A DNA stretch of 64,000 nucleotides from Rhabdophis nuchalis (taxonomy: Eukaryota; Chordata; Lepidosauria; Squamata; Natricidae), in contig CM077658.1 of the NCBI GenBank assembly GCA_039707465.1, forward strand, positions 19,940,732 through 20,004,731. Direction: 5' to 3'. A program made the position numbers and the translations under genes. Under the pieces are notes generated by a model, which saw nothing but the letters and a program-made list of their open reading frames with translations, had not been told where the DNA came from and did no database searches. Shown piece after piece: positions 22,232 through 33,020 of this stretch. The number at the start of each line of letters is the position of its first letter. Positions within the stretch are counted from its first letter, which is position 1.

Positions 22232-22681
22232 CTGCCAAAGGAGGAAGAGGAGGAAGAAGGAAGGATTTGGTGTTTTTTTTTTTTTAGGTCTACTGAGAAT
22301 TTTGCTAATGGCAGATTTGAGTTCAGGAAACTTTCGCGAACTCCTCTGCAATGGCCTTAGAGAAGGCTGAGCTCAGGGATGAAATGGGTCCTTCTAACTC
22401 TTAGGACTTTATGAGATGGATGCGGCACTCAGGTCTCCAACCTGGGCTGCAGCTGACAAACTCAGCGTCTTTATCCCCTGTTGTGCCCTCGTGTCCCCGT
22501 AACCCTCTGTGATGATTTAAATCACTATGATTGTAGTCAAACTGGAAGGAGGTTAAAGCTTGCTCCATTCTGAGCAAAATACATGATACTGTATGTACTC
22601 TCTGAGATAATTTAGCAGAACAGTCTTTCTACCATACAGAGACCTAAGGAGTTAATCCGATTTCTAACTAGGGTGACAAAC

Positions 22682-22757
22682 CTGAATGTCCTCCGAGATT
22701 TAGACCCACGTCTCTCACTGGGAGATCTTCCGATGTTTCATCAGCTTCAGCAGACAT
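22682..22757 (-). CDS. RPGRIP1L: RPGRIP1L coding exon 1 (initiator exon)
   Basis: The ATG is at 22757-22755 on the minus strand in a GCCATGTCT context. The first residues read MSAEADETSEDLPVRDVGLN, closely matching the vertebrate RPGRIP1L N-terminus. The exon ends at a GT donor (22681-22680) after 25 codons plus one base (phase 1). The exon probably extends upstream as 5' UTR; a non-coding first exon is expected in the CpG island to the right. The start choice is firm because the conserved N-terminal residues begin exactly here. Confidence 0.93.
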
Positions 22758-22789
22758 GGCCGAGGTTTCAACAGCACGGCACTACGAAT

Positions 22790-23385
22790 TTCCTGCTCTG
22801 TTTACAAAACAAACGACGGCAAATTACATTCAACGGCCAAAGGAGAATATCTGTAGCTTGGGTTGAAATGAGGGGGTCCTTCCTTGGTCTCCACGTTTTT
22901 CGGGAAGAGCCAAAGGATGGGTGGGGATCTCACCTTGGGAGCCACGATCTTGACTATGTGTCAGAATTGGCAACTCCAAATCTCAACCAACAAATGCGCT
23001 GCCTGACACACTGGCAACAAAAATCAGAACACCAAATACAAGCTGGGCAGATACGACCTCATAGACGACCCTCACTCTGTCGAGGACCTTGGAGTACTCA
23101 TCACACACGACCACTGCAGCCGCCATCCCCGTGGTCACGTGATCAAAATTCAGCCGCTCGGCATCTGACTTGTATTGATGACGGTTGCAGGGGTCACGGG
23201 ATTCACCTTTCGCGGAAGTCCAGAGGGAAGCCAGATTCACTTAACGACGGGGCTACGAACTTACCGACTGCGGTGATTCCATGCCAAATTTTTTAAAAAG
23301 TCCTCAAGCTCACTTTGCCAAGGTCTCACTTAGCAACAGAAATGTTGGGCTCCATTGTGGTCATAAGTTGAGGACCACCAGTATA
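22790..23385. repeat. Decayed repeats: F1 fragment, CR1 fragment, TIR-400 fragment
   Basis: 22840-22925 resembles the outer part of foldback family F1 (GAGAATATCTGTAGCTTGGG). 22985-23108 reads through frameshifts as YKLGRYDLIDDPHSVEDLGV, a LINE RT-like block. 23110-23385 is a TIR-400 fragment ending AAGTTGAGGACCACC. The long frame 22673-23296 is not a gene. Confidence 0.55.
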
Positions 23386-23544
23386 TACATAGGGGAATCT
23401 TGTCACCTGCGGCATTTTATACACCTACCATCTCTGATGTGGCTCCCTTCTTTTTAATAATTCCGGATCTTTCAGAAAAATACATAAAGCTCCATAGGGA
23501 GCCCTAATCAATCAATCAATGAAATATATTCATAGCAGAATCAC

Positions 23545-23760
23545 CTACAGATGCTGCAGCCGATCTCTTTCCTCCGGGCCGGCCTGGCCTTCATCTCCTC
23601 CTCCTCCTCCTCCTCCTGCCCGGCTCACAGCAGCCTTCCTCTCCTCCTCCTCCTCCTCCTCTTCCTCGCTGCGTCGCGTTCCCCCGTTAGCAACCGCCTC
23701 CGTTGCTATCCCCGACGTCACTTCCGCCCGAGGCCGCTCTTCCAAATGAGACTTCCCCCC
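23545..23760 (-). other. RPGRIP1L: Probable RPGRIP1L non-coding exon 1 (5' UTR)
   Basis: In mammals RPGRIP1L begins with an untranslated exon inside the shared CpG island. Here a plausible minus-strand donor (CTGTAG/GTGATT, GT at 23544-23543) closes a GC-rich block containing (CTC)n tracts. The transcription start cannot be fixed by eye, so the right boundary is arbitrary. The long open frames across this block on both strands are a by-product of GC richness and are not called as proteins. Confidence 0.5.
23714..23727. promoter_or_regulatory. CRE/ETS-like composite (GACGTCACTTCCG)
   Basis: GACGTCA (CREB/ATF half of TGACGTCA) overlaps CACTTCCG (ETS/GABP). Both are standard in housekeeping CpG promoters. 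Just left of it, AGCAAC (23689-23694) and GTTGCT (23703-23708) are RFX half-sites, relevant because RFX factors drive ciliary genes, though the spacing is not that of a classical X-box. Confidence 0.5.
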
Positions 23761-23797
23761 CCCCCCTCCCCACTCTCGCCACCCCGTCGCGCTGACT

Positions 23798-23810
23798 TCT
23801 GGGAGTTGTA
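23798..23810 (-). promoter_or_regulatory. ZNF143/THAP11-type site (TACAACTCCCAGA)
   Basis: On the minus strand this reads TACAACTCCCAGA, close to the ACTACAATTCCCA motif enriched in bidirectional CpG promoters and bound by ZNF143. Motif match only. Confidence 0.6.
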
Positions 23811-23915
23811 TTTCTCCACCAGGGAATCCCTTCGCTTTCCCGCCCGCGGGATGCAAACTACGCCCTTCTCGCGTTACCGGGAATGGCAACTGCCGGCGGA
23901 AGCCGCGCGGGGCAG

Positions 23916-23930
23916 CTCGGGAGTTGTGGT
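23916..23930 (-). promoter_or_regulatory. Second ZNF143-like site (CCACAACTCCCGAG)
   Basis: On the minus strand it reads ACCACAACTCCCGAG, sharing the ACAACTCCC core with the site 118 bp to the left. A pair of same-orientation copies close to the FTO start supports function. Motif match only. Confidence 0.5.
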
Positions 23931-24057
23931 TCCAGAGTCCCGAAAGGCTGATAAGCGCTGCCTTAGGAAGGCAAGGAGCGGGTGTTTCTCCACCGTTGAA
24001 GGCGGGAGGCGACTCGGGTTCTTTTCGCACGTGGGGAAGGAAACTCTCCGGAGGAGC

Positions 24058-24099
24058 ATGAGGAGGGCTCGAGCGGAGGAAAGGGAGAAGGAGGCGAAG
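24058..24099 (+). CDS. FTO: FTO coding exon 1
   Basis: A 14-codon exon, ATG at 24058-24060 (GGAGCATGAGG), ending at GCGAAG/GTAAAG. It encodes MRRARAEEREKEAK, one residue shorter than the mammalian MKRTPTAEEREREAK, with the EERE.EAK tail conserved. The basic start fits the nuclear-localisation role given to this region in FTO. It lies at the right side of the CpG island. The in-frame reading past the donor is intronic. Confidence 0.93.
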
Positions 24100-24419
24100 G
24101 TAAAGCTTAGCCCAAAAGCAGCCCCGGCACACAGGTGCGGGCTTTGCAGGTGCGCTGGTCCCCCTCAAAGCCGAACTGATGCGCTGAGTTGATTCCCCCT
24201 CCCAAATTAAGTGTGCAAATTCAGCGTGCAAACCTCGGCTTTGCACAAACTCATGGAGGAGAGAAGCCACCTAGAAATTTCCCATTAGAGAGGACCCTTA
24301 GCCAGCGGAACGACTTGCCACTAGAAGGGGCCGTGCATAAGCGCGCCTAAGGCCAAATGGGTTATTTGTACCCATTTCCTGTGTTCTTATTCACGTTTAT
24401 TCTTATTCCTGTTATCTTG

Positions 24420-25340
24420 TAGGTGAGTGACAAACGAAATGAAATAAATAAATAAAATAAACGAATAGAATAGAATATAAACATAAATAAAATATAAACT
24501 AATAAAATAAATAATTAATAAATTAAAATAAAATAATAAAGTAAATATAAAATAAAATAAAAAGAAGTCGTGGGTGCTCCAACACAGGAGGTTTTTCAGA
24601 AGAGATTAGACAACCGTTTGTCTGAAATGGTGCAAGTAGTCCCTGGATTTACAACAGTTCATTTCATGACACCAACAGCAATGAAAAAAGAGACTCAGAG
24701 CCATTTTTCACACGTTACGATCCATCCAAGGGTCACATGGTTTACATTTCAATGCTTACCAACTGATTCACATTTATGACAGTTGCAGTATCCCAGAGTC
24801 CTGTAATCTCCTTTTGCGACCTTCCAGCCAACAATCTGCTTTATAATACTGACAAATAATAGTTTCCTAAGGCCTATCACTGAACATTTAGTCAAGTGGG
24901 AAGGGGCACAAAGTCAATAGAAATAACAGATTCACGTAAACATGAATCATTACAGTGATTCGCTTAACAACCGTGACAAGAAAGGTCGTAAAAGGGGGTA
25001 AAACACACTGAACTGCAACAAATGTTGTGGGTCGTAAGTCAGGGACCGCCTGTATCATCACTGAAAGAAACATTACTTTTTAATAAGAGATACAGTTAGT
25101 AAGACGGTTGTTAAATGAATCTGGCTTCCCAATTGACTAGCAATAGCAATTCACTTAACAACCGTTACAAAAGGGGATCACGGGACACTCCCACCACCAT
25201 AAATATTAGTCAGTTGCAAGTGTTTGAATTTTGATCATGTGACAATGGTTATTAGTTATATTAGCTGCCTTGAGCTACGTATAAAATAAATACAGGTTGA
25301 GTAAGAATCAAATATCAAATAAATAAATAACATCCATGAT
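24420..25340. repeat. AT-rich AATAAA repeats and two to three TIR-400 fragments (FTO intron 1 start)
   Basis: (AATAAAAT)n 24440-24560, a CR1 tail scrap 24575-24625 (AGAAGAGATTAGACAACCG), TIR-400 pieces 24630-25055 and 25085-25260. A 65-bp piece of 24825-24900 repeats 19965-20035 (CAATCTGCTTTAT..ACTGACAAATAATAG). Confidence 0.6.
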
Positions 25341-26084
25341 AAGAAAAAAAATATCAACCTCTGAAGTAGTTGAAGGCAGATGTAGTCCTTTCAAATGCTA
25401 GGAGAAACACCTCATTCCTTCCCTGATAGTTCTGGCTGCATTGCAAATAACAAACTTATGTTTAAGTCTTTCCCCTAAGTCTTTCCCTAAGTCTTTTTCT
25501 AAAAGAATACATTGTTTAACAATGCAGCTCCACAGATAATTGTTTGGCAATACCATTGGCCTTTAATGTATTTTATTTTGGGTAAGGTTGCAATTGTTGT
25601 GTAGCATTCCAGCAAGAGCTGTAACTTTGTCTTTCTGTGTCCCATAAACTGCAACAAAAAATGCATGTTTGGTTCTATGATTTCATTGTGTGTGTTAGTT
25701 TCGTTTGTTTACTTTAGAATTAAAGATTCGCTGAGATAATTTTTTTTTTATAGCAAGAGAATGGAATGGAATGGAATAGAATAGAGTCAGGTAGAGCATT
25801 CCAGGCGTTGACCCCTCTGTTGCTGAAGTCGTATTTTCTGCCATCGAGTTTGGAGCGGTTTACCTTGAGTTTGTATCTATTGTTTGCCCGTGTATCATTT
25901 AGATTGAAACTGAAGTAGTCATCGATTGACAGGTAGGACCTTGTAGCAGATAATTTTGTGTACTCCTCTTAGATCAGGCTGTAGCTGCGTATAAAAATAC
26001 ACATGCACATACGCAAACACACATAATGTGTGTGTTTATTTGTGTGTGTGTGTGCTTATAAAAGTTAAAAACAAAAATTGTCGG

Positions 26085-26350
26085 CTTGGAAGGGTCCAGG
26101 ATGCTAAGCCATTGGCTCCCCCTCCCCAGCGCTATTACCGAGACAGCTCGTGGAGGAATAGCTCACGTGGGGCATAATGCATCACCTGTGGGTTGGAAAC
26201 AATGCCCTGATTCAGGAGGGCGAGCCGATGAAAGGTAAGATGGAGAGCGTGGCAAATGCTCTCTGTTTTAAAATTCATCACGGCCCCTGGATTGCCCGCT
26301 TCAGATTGCCCCAGCTGTTAACGCTGGGAACCATTACAATAATGGCTTTT
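26085..26350. other. Repeat-poor island in FTO intron 1 (candidate conserved element)
   Basis: Complex sequence with balanced composition and no recognisable repeat, flanked by simple repeats. Contains AACGCTGGGAACCATTACAA and CAATAATGGC. Conservation is inferred only from character, not shown. Confidence 0.4.
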
Positions 26351-26414
26351 GTAAATGAAGGAGAACTAACACACACACACATAGACACACACACACACCC
26401 TTGATTACACCGGA

Positions 26415-26890
26415 GGGGTAATTTTCTCTTCATCGGTAATGGCAGCTCGAGTCTCGTATTGATCAGCCCATCAAGATACTAATCCTCTGTAAAATTACTT
26501 GTTATAACTGGAAATGTGTTAATCCAAGGCGGCCTGCGTCCCCCTGATTCTCGGCTTGCTATTGAGCGCAGGCCATTCGGATGGTTTATTTTTCATGATT
26601 TAAACCCTCCTGCCCTCAATTGGATCTTCCCTGGCGAAGAAGGGCCACTGCTGGACAGCCGCTTAATCTTCACACTTAACCCAAGCAATGTCCTTCTGAT
26701 TTCTTTTCTTTTCTCCCCCCCCTCCTCTTTTTTTAAATGGCCTTTTTAATTAAGGAGCAAGGTTTGTCTTGCTGAGTTATGGCTGGGCTCAGATTTATTA
26801 AGCAGCTAAATATAAACTTCTGGAGGGATATATTTCCCGTGCTGTAAATAAGCTCAGGAATGTATCTTGCGACTGCTTAAGCACCTGCCA
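26415..26890. other. Repeat-poor island in FTO intron 1 with homeodomain-type motifs
   Basis: About 475 bp of complex sequence: CTTGCTATTGAGCGCAGGCC, a TTTTTAATTAAGGAGCAAGG homeodomain-like core, AAGCAGCTAAATATAAAC. The best candidate in the window for a conserved enhancer; not tested. Confidence 0.45.
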
Positions 26891-26892
26891 AT

Positions 26893-27235
26893 ACAGGTAA
26901 GTCCTCTTATTTTACAACTGCAATTGAGCCCAACATTTCTGTTCCTCAGCCAGACCATTGTTAAGTGCCCCATTTTAGGACCTTTCTTGCCAAGGTTGTT
27001 AAGTGAATCACTGCAGTTGTTGAGTAAATAACATAGACGTTAAGTGAAGTTGGCTCCCCCATTGACTTTGCTTGGTAAAGGTTTCCCTTGCATAAATGTG
27101 CTAGTTGTTTCTGACTCTAGGGGGAGGTGCTCATCTCCGTTCTAAAACCGAAGAGCCAGCACTGTCTGAAGACATCTCCATGGTCATGTGGCTGGCATGA
27201 CTAAATGCCAAAGGGACATGGAATGCTGTTAGAAT
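26893..27235. repeat. TIR-400 fragment interrupted by a SINE-G copy
   Basis: 26893-27065 is the family head (GGTAAGTCCTCTTATTTTAC). 27066-27235 is a minus-strand SINE-G tail (AGGGGGAGGTGCTCATCTCC, GTGGCTGGCATGACTAAATG). A further TIR-400 piece lies at 27595-27695. Confidence 0.65.
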
Positions 27236-27239
27236 AGGA

Positions 27240-27590
27240 GAGGAGAGGAGACTGGAAAATAGAATAGAGAATATAGAAGAGAAAAATAGAATAAAGTAGA
27301 ATAGAATATAATTTTATTGAATTGAATAGAGAATGGAAAATAGAATAGAATAGAATAGAGAGTATAGAAGAGAAAATAAGAGAAGAGGAGAATAGAATAG
27401 AATAACAGAGTTGGAAGGGACCTTGGAGGTCTTCTAATCCAACCCCCTGATCAAGCAGGAAACCCTACACCACTTCAGACAAATGGTTATCCAATCTCTT
27501 CTTAAAAATGTCCAGTGTTGGAGCATTCACAATTTCTGGAGGCAAGTCGTTCGTGCTGATTAATTGTCAGTGGAACAACTTCCCTGAATC
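27240..27590 (-). mobile_element. (AATAG)n repeats and CR1 3' tail
   Basis: 27240-27405 is degenerate AATAG/GAGAG. 27407-27590 is the complement of the CR1 end (GGAAGGGACCTTGGAGGTCT, GGAAACCCTACACCACTTCA). Confidence 0.75.
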
Positions 27591-28339
27591 ATCTTGGCAA
27601 CAGAGGTCGTAAAAGGGGACCAAACTCACTTAACAACTGTCTCGCTTCTCGGTGGACATTTTCAATTGCGGTTCGTATGTCAAGGACGACCTGTATTCTT
27701 AGAGATGAAGTCCTTAAAAAAGAAAAGAAAAAAAACACCAGCCAGGGCATTGCATTGGGGAAAGTCAACTCTTAACGCCTTTAACGAATACTAGTGTCTC
27801 TTTATTTGACACTCGTCTCAACGGTTTTATATAAGGTGATAAACTTAGCTTGATGCAGCTGCCGGGGTCACCTCTGCCCTTGACTAATCAAAGAGTTTAG
27901 CCAGAGGGAAGCATTTATTTCCCGGTTTCCATTATTATTATTTTCATAGCCATGAAAGAGGGTTATGGGCGTGTGAGTATGTGTGTGTGTGTGTGTGTAA
28001 GGCTACAGTGGGGAAACGAGGTATTGATCGTCTGCATTTGGCAATTTCTTCCCACCCGCCATCGATATCATGTCGGCCTCTGACTACGCCGTGGTTGACC
28101 TCACAAATAGCTTCTCTTTACGTTCCCGTTGGAATTCAGATGATAAACTACGCGGGAAACCGAATCGATGGATGATTAGGAAGCTTGGAGCGTGAGATCG
28201 GGGCCCCACAGCAAGCAGAACCGCAGGGAGCAGATGGGAGAAAGGTTAGCTTCACGGATAGAGAAGTAAATCGTGGTAATCCTTGACTTATGACCAAAAC
28301 TGAGTGTTCTGACCTAGCTCCCCAAACACGACAAACCCT

Positions 28340-28665
28340 CTGAAGGAAACTCAAAAAAGTTTCCTTTATTAAGTGTGCCGGCAGCCCCTGTAAAAAAAAT
28401 TCTCTCTCAGACTAACAAATTCTGCCAGAAGATGAATAGTTGTCTGCCACGTCTATTCATCTCTGCTCCCTGCTTTTTAGTCCCAGAGCTAGGGTGGGGC
28501 TCTGCTAGCAGCTAGTGGCTCTTCTGTCCCAAGGACCGGCCCATAGATTTCCACTGTTCTCCTCTCCTCTGCCTTCTGTGCCTCCGTGGATCAGGCACTG
28601 GACCCCAGCTGTTCCTCCTCTTCCTCGTCAGCCACCTCTGCTAACAGCTGACAGTCCACAACACC
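28340..28665 (-). mobile_element. Second LTR-like family fragment
   Basis: In minus orientation: TGTTGTGGACTGTCAGCTG near the right end, acidic-codon-rich GAGGAAGAGGAGGAACAGC, and CACTTAATAAAGGAAAC (AATAAA) at the left. Resembles the LTR-like repeat class at 645-1173 but is a different family. Confidence 0.5.
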
Positions 28666-28679
28666 AAGCCCGTAATTTC

Positions 28680-29065
28680 TTTTGCTGAGCAAGACAGCTG
28701 TTCAGTGAGTTTTGCCCCATTTTACGACCTTTCTTGCCACCGCCGCAGGTGTTAAGGAAGGAACACGGTTGTTTTTGTGAATCTGGCTTCTCCACTGACT
28801 TTGCTTGTCAGAAAAGGGGATCACGTGACCTTGGGACACTGCAACCATCATAAATACGAGTCAGTCCCTCCGGGGAGATAGGCGCAGTTATATAAATTTA
28901 ATAAAATAAAATAAAAATAAATAAAATAAATAAATAAGTCACCAAGGCATCTGAATTTGGATTATATGACCATAGGGATGCGGCCATGGTTATACAGTAA
29001 TTGTGAAAAATGGCAGATCAGTGCCTTCACTAAATGAACTGTTGCAAGACAAGGACTACCAGTGA
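28680..29065. repeat. TIR-400 family copy with an AATAAA insertion
   Basis: Landmarks AGTTTTGCCCCATTTTACGACC and CTGTTGCAAGACAAGGACTACC. An (AATAA)n block at 28895-28937 interrupts it. Confidence 0.7.
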
Positions 29066-29881
29066 ATTCTTCTCTATCTGTGCTGTTCACTTGGAAGCCG
29101 ATGAAGGTTTGCCGTTCGATGTTGGCATTGAAACATTATTAACCCAAGATTGATAGGAGGGGTAGAACCGGCCTTTTTATCTTAACCAATAAAGGCTTTC
29201 TCTGCCACTCCATCCCCAAAGTATTTTATATGTTAATGTTATGTTCTAAAATAAATAAATAACGCAGCCCAGCTAAATGAGCTCGCTTCATTTAAATCTA
29301 AACAAACGCTAGCAGCCTTCCCGTGCTAACCCGCTTTTAAAATAAGGGGCACATGTGATATGCAAAGCAGGGTGAATTGGTGCAACGTGTGTGTGTGTGT
29401 TATGTGTGTGTGTGAGAACCATCATTCTTTTTTTGAAATCATGCTTGGAAACGGTTAAATATTGCTGCCCTGACAATATGTAATCGAAAGGATTAGACTC
29501 TGGGTTGTTGTTTTTTCCCCAAACAGCATGGTGCAAAATATTGTTTTTGTTTGGGAATAAATAAGGTTGTCAGCTAATCTCTCCTGGTGTTGAGTCCTGG
29601 TAATTTAGCTTTTGGTTTGGTGGTTTGTTTGTTTTCCTTCCATAGAACTGGTCCATGCAAAGGAAGATTGCTCCGTTTTAGAGCGATGCATGAAACTAAA
29701 ACCAGAAGGTCTCTTGAACAAGAGCTTTGCATGTGCTGAATGATGAAAACAACTGTAGCACCTAGCTAAAATAAACACACCCATACTCAAAACCCAGAAA
29801 ATTGGAAATACTGCTATCATGTCCTCACCAGTCCTTCTTTTCTCTAGATTGGCGTTGTTGTTACTTGCGTAGTTGTCTCCA

Positions 29882-30110
29882 ACTTAGAACTAAGAAGAAA
29901 TTTCCTGACAGTTAGAAGAATTAATATTAATTGGGGGAACGACTGGCCTCCAGAAGTTGTGAATGCTCAACACTGGAGGTTTTTAAGAAGAGGTTGGATA
30001 TCCATTTGTCTGAAGTGGTGTAGAGTTTCCTGCCTAAATAGCGGGTTGGACTAGAAGACCTCCAAGGTCCCTTCCAACTGTGTTACCCTATCCTATCCTA
30101 TCCTATCCTG
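29882..30110 (+). mobile_element. CR1 3' tail with TCCTA repeat end
   Basis: AACTTAGAACTAAGAAGAAA, TGGATATCCATTTGTCTGAAG, GACCTCCAAGGTCCCTTCC, ending in (TATCC)n. Confidence 0.85.
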
Positions 30111-30639
30111 TTTAAATAGCCAAATGTCTCTGCTCCTTAAAATGCAGGCTAAAACACCTCAAGGGGACTAGGGTTTTATCTTTCTCTTTCTCCGAGTTGC
30201 CGAGATGTCAACATGTGTGATAAGACGATGATCTGCTCCCTTCTTTGATAAAAATAAAATGACCTCTCCACTGTGTGATGCAACCGCCCGAGGCCGACTT
30301 AACTTTTTAGTATCTCTCTGTGTGTTTTCTTATAAATGAAACAAAGGCAGAAGCTCAGGATGTTTCTGCTTACTGTAGTGGGTTTTTTTATTTCTTTTTC
30401 TTCTTCTTTACATTTCTGACTGGATAAAATAGACCTGTGGGTAAAATACAAGACATCAGCATTGGACAACAAAACTAGGTTTTGTTGTCTGAATTCTTGC
30501 TATTCAAAGAGATACATCGAGAATTTATATCTCTTCACCCACTGGGGAAGAGGTTCAAATTTTCTAGTTAACCCCTTTTCTTCTACTTTTGTCTGTTTCT
30601 TAAAAAAACAACCCCCCCAAAACCTTGGACTTTCCTAAG

Positions 30640-30835
30640 TAAAGGAACTGACACTGCAACCGTCATAAATATGAGTCAGTTGCCAAGCATTGGATTTCAG
30701 TCACATGACCACAGGGATGCTACAATGGTCGTAAGTGTGAAAACAGTCATAAGTCACTTTTTTCAGTGCCGAACGGTCACTAAACAAATTGTTGTACCTG
30801 AATAGTCCTTGCTCTGAAATTACAACTGCCAGGTA
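30640..30835. repeat. TIR-400 fragment
   Basis: GACACTGCAACCGTCATAAA through AAACAAATTGTTGTACCTG; the right half only. Confidence 0.7.
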
Positions 30836-30874
30836 TGCAGGAAAAGGAAACAGTTTCTTTAACCAGAAATTGGA

Positions 30875-31230
30875 CAGATTAACAGAGTTGGAAGGAACCT
30901 TGTAGGTCATCTAGTCCAACCCCATGCCCAAACAAATGGCAGTCCAGTCTCTTCTTGAAAGCCTCCAGTGATGAAGCTCCCACAACTTCCGAAGGCAACT
31001 TCTCTTCCATCGGTTGTTCTGTCAGAAAATTTCTCTTTATTTCTAAATTGAATCTCTCTTTTATCAGTTTCCATCCGTTATTCCTAGTCTGGCCTTCGGG
31101 TGCTTTGGAAAATAAAGTTGAATTCCCTCCTCTCTGTGGCAGCCCCTCAAATATTGGGAGACTGCAATCATCCTTCTCTTCACTAGACCAGCCATGCCCA
31201 GTTCCTGTAAATTCAGTTTATTTTTATGGG
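30875..31230 (-). mobile_element. CR1 LINE 3' end
   Basis: Complement of the CR1 tail: ACAGAGTTGGAAGGAACCTTG, GGTCATCTAGTCCAACCCC, CTTCTTGAAAGCCTCCAGTG, TTTCCATCCGTTATTCCTAG. Confidence 0.85.
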
Positions 31231-31554
31231 AGGCCTTTTTCGTCCCTACATTTTAGGTCGGTCAATGTCTGGACGTGTTAACATAACCTTTCAGAGCATT
31301 GACTGACAGCTGCTGTGACTGTCACTGCGCTTGCAAATGGAGTACATCACACCTGCAGCTACCTGCCGCAGGAAAGGTCCTGGACATGGAACATGCATCT
31401 TCTTGTAACTTGAAATAAACATTCATCTACCCTTTGAAGGCTACGCAAAGGAATCCCCGTGACATCTTTCCTCCCCCCCCCCCCCCTCACCAAAGAAAGA
31501 GGTAGGCAGGGCAAACGTAGAAAGGCTACAACAATAATCATTTACTGTAAACTT

Positions 31555-32245
31555 GTCGGATGTAGATGTATTGTTTAAAGCGACGTTAAATGAATCCCCT
31601 CAGTTAAGTTAGTAACATGGTTGTTAAGTGAATCTGGCTCCCCCATTGACGCTGCTGGTCAGAAGGTGGCAACAGGGGGGGGGGGGTCAACTGACCCCTT
31701 GGAGATTGCAACCGTCATAAATACAAGTCAGGGGCCAATTGTCCGGATTTTGATCACGTGGCCTTGGGGAGACTGGCAACGGTTGTAAAGGTGAAAAATG
31801 GTCATGTCACTTTTGTTAGTGTTGTTGTAACTGTGAACGGCCACCAAATGTTGTAAGTTGAGGACTGTGTGTGTTTGTGTGTGTGTGTGAGAGAGAGTTT
31901 GTGTATGTCTGTCGGTCTCTGTCTGTCTGTCTGTCTGTCTCTCTCTATCTAACATATAAACTATAATCATGTTTTCTGTCTGTCTATTTATCTATCTATT
32001 CTATCTACCCTTTATGTCCAAAATATCATTATTTGCCTGCCTACCTATCATCCATTTATGTCTGTCTGTCTCCATCTCTGTATGTAGGTATGTATGTATG
32101 CCTGCCTGCCTGTTTCTCTCTCTCTCTCCCTCTCCTGTATATATGTGTACATATGTGTGTGTATATATCCACAGACAGAGAGACATATACACTATATATA
32201 CACACAGCCAATACAGAGAGAGAGAGAGACTACACACAAACACAC
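31555..32245. repeat. TIR-400 copy followed by compound microsatellites
   Basis: 31555-31872 is TIR-400 (ends GTAAGTTGAGGACTGTG). 31865-32245 is GT, CTGT, CTAT, TGTATG, CCTG and AGAG simple sequence. Confidence 0.75.
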
Positions 32246-32299
32246 CCATATGTAGCTTTAATACAGTGGTGAAAAATGGCAGGTTAGTTTCTTTCCAAT

Positions 32300-32700
32300 A
32301 TATAAAGAGCCTGATTATAAAGTAGATAGATGGTTACAGTTATCGCCTCGGCTCTTTCATTATTACTCAATACGTCTCTTGGAAATTTCCTCATTTGCAA
32401 ATGTTTCTGAGTAATAGAGGGGATTATGCTCTCTGCCCGCCCCATTTGCTTTGCTTCAGAGGCTACTCTGCTATTCAGCACCCGCCATTCCCCCCATGCC
32501 TTCACGTTAATGCCATCATTGCCTTCATATATGCAGGTTTTATAATGCAGCAAATGGCAACATTTGTGTAATGCTTAAGTTTTCACCGGAAGGGATAAAG
32601 AGAACCGGCGTTTCAGCTGGTAATGAATTCAGCTTAGGGAGCATCTGGAAAGTGAGGAAAGGCTTGTTCCACACCAAGGAAGCATCGTCTCCCTACAGTG
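32300..32700. other. Repeat-poor island in FTO intron 1 with an octamer-like site
   Basis: Complex unique-looking sequence including CCTCATTTGCAAATGTTTC (POU/octamer-like ATTTGCAAAT), CATTATTACTCAATACG and ATAATGCAGCAAATGGCAAC. Candidate regulatory element; not demonstrated. Confidence 0.45.
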
Positions 32701-32757
32701 GTATGGCTTTGTACAAATAAGGGAAATTCATCCAAAATCACACCATTGAGAAAGATA

Positions 32758-33020
32758 TACTCTTCCCTCCCTCTCTCTCTTTCCCTCCATCTCTCCCTCT
32801 TTCTCTCTTTCTTCCCATCTCTCTCTTCTTCCCTCCCTCCCTCCCTTTTCCTGTCTCTGTCTCTTTCTCTGTCTCTGTTTCTCTTTCTCTATCTCCTTCT
32901 TCCTCTCTCCATCTCTCCCCCCTCCCTTCCCCCCTCTCCCCCTCTCTTTCTCTGTCTCTTTCTCTGTCTCCTTCCCCTCCCTCCCTCCCTCCCTCCCTCC
33001 CTCTCCCTCTCCCCCTTCCA
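32758..33020. repeat. Degenerate CT-rich low-complexity tract
   Basis: About 260 bp of CCCT/CTCT/TTCC with rare A or G interruptions. The long frames on both strands are artefacts. Confidence 0.92.

Larger units (their letters stand above)
421..22757 (-). other. RPGRIP1L: RPGRIP1L gene, 5' coding half (13 coding exons; 3' half off the left edge)
   Basis: RPGRIP1L (RPGR-interacting protein 1-like; FTM/NPHP8) is a scaffold of the ciliary transition zone, linked in mammals to Joubert/Meckel syndromes and nephronophthisis. Thirteen minus-strand blocks with canonical AG/GT borders and compatible phases join into one frame of 557 codons plus one base with no stop. The translation follows the known vertebrate protein block by block: the start (DET.EDLPVRD), the [20 protein letters not shown] segment, and [29 protein letters not shown] and [14 protein letters not shown]. 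This is the N-terminal coiled-coil region. The two C2 domains and the RPGR-binding C-terminus are expected further left. Intron sizes run from 0.45 to 4.1 kb, and the introns are rich in repeats. Identification is by recalled family similarity, not by search, but the phase-consistent chain makes it very secure. Confidence 0.97.
23560..24057. promoter_or_regulatory. Bidirectional RPGRIP1L/FTO promoter and CpG island
   Basis: The two start codons are divergent and 1.3 kb apart (22757 and 24058). The DNA between is abruptly GC- and CpG-rich and continues to about 24180, in a locus that is otherwise AT-rich and CpG-poor. A head-to-head arrangement with a shared promoter is established for the mammalian RPGRIP1L-FTO pair. 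No TATA box is evident, as usual for such promoters. Confidence 0.88.

Noticed and set aside
22673..23296. 207-codon plus-strand frame
   Set aside because: Antisense to RPGRIP1L coding exon 1 and then through decayed repeats. The conserved reading is on the minus strand.
23545..24270. 241-codon minus-strand and 213-codon plus-strand frames in the CpG island
   Set aside because: GC-rich DNA is stop-poor. The minus frame runs across the FTO start codon, and the plus frame passes through the FTO exon 1 donor in a different context. Neither resembles a known protein.
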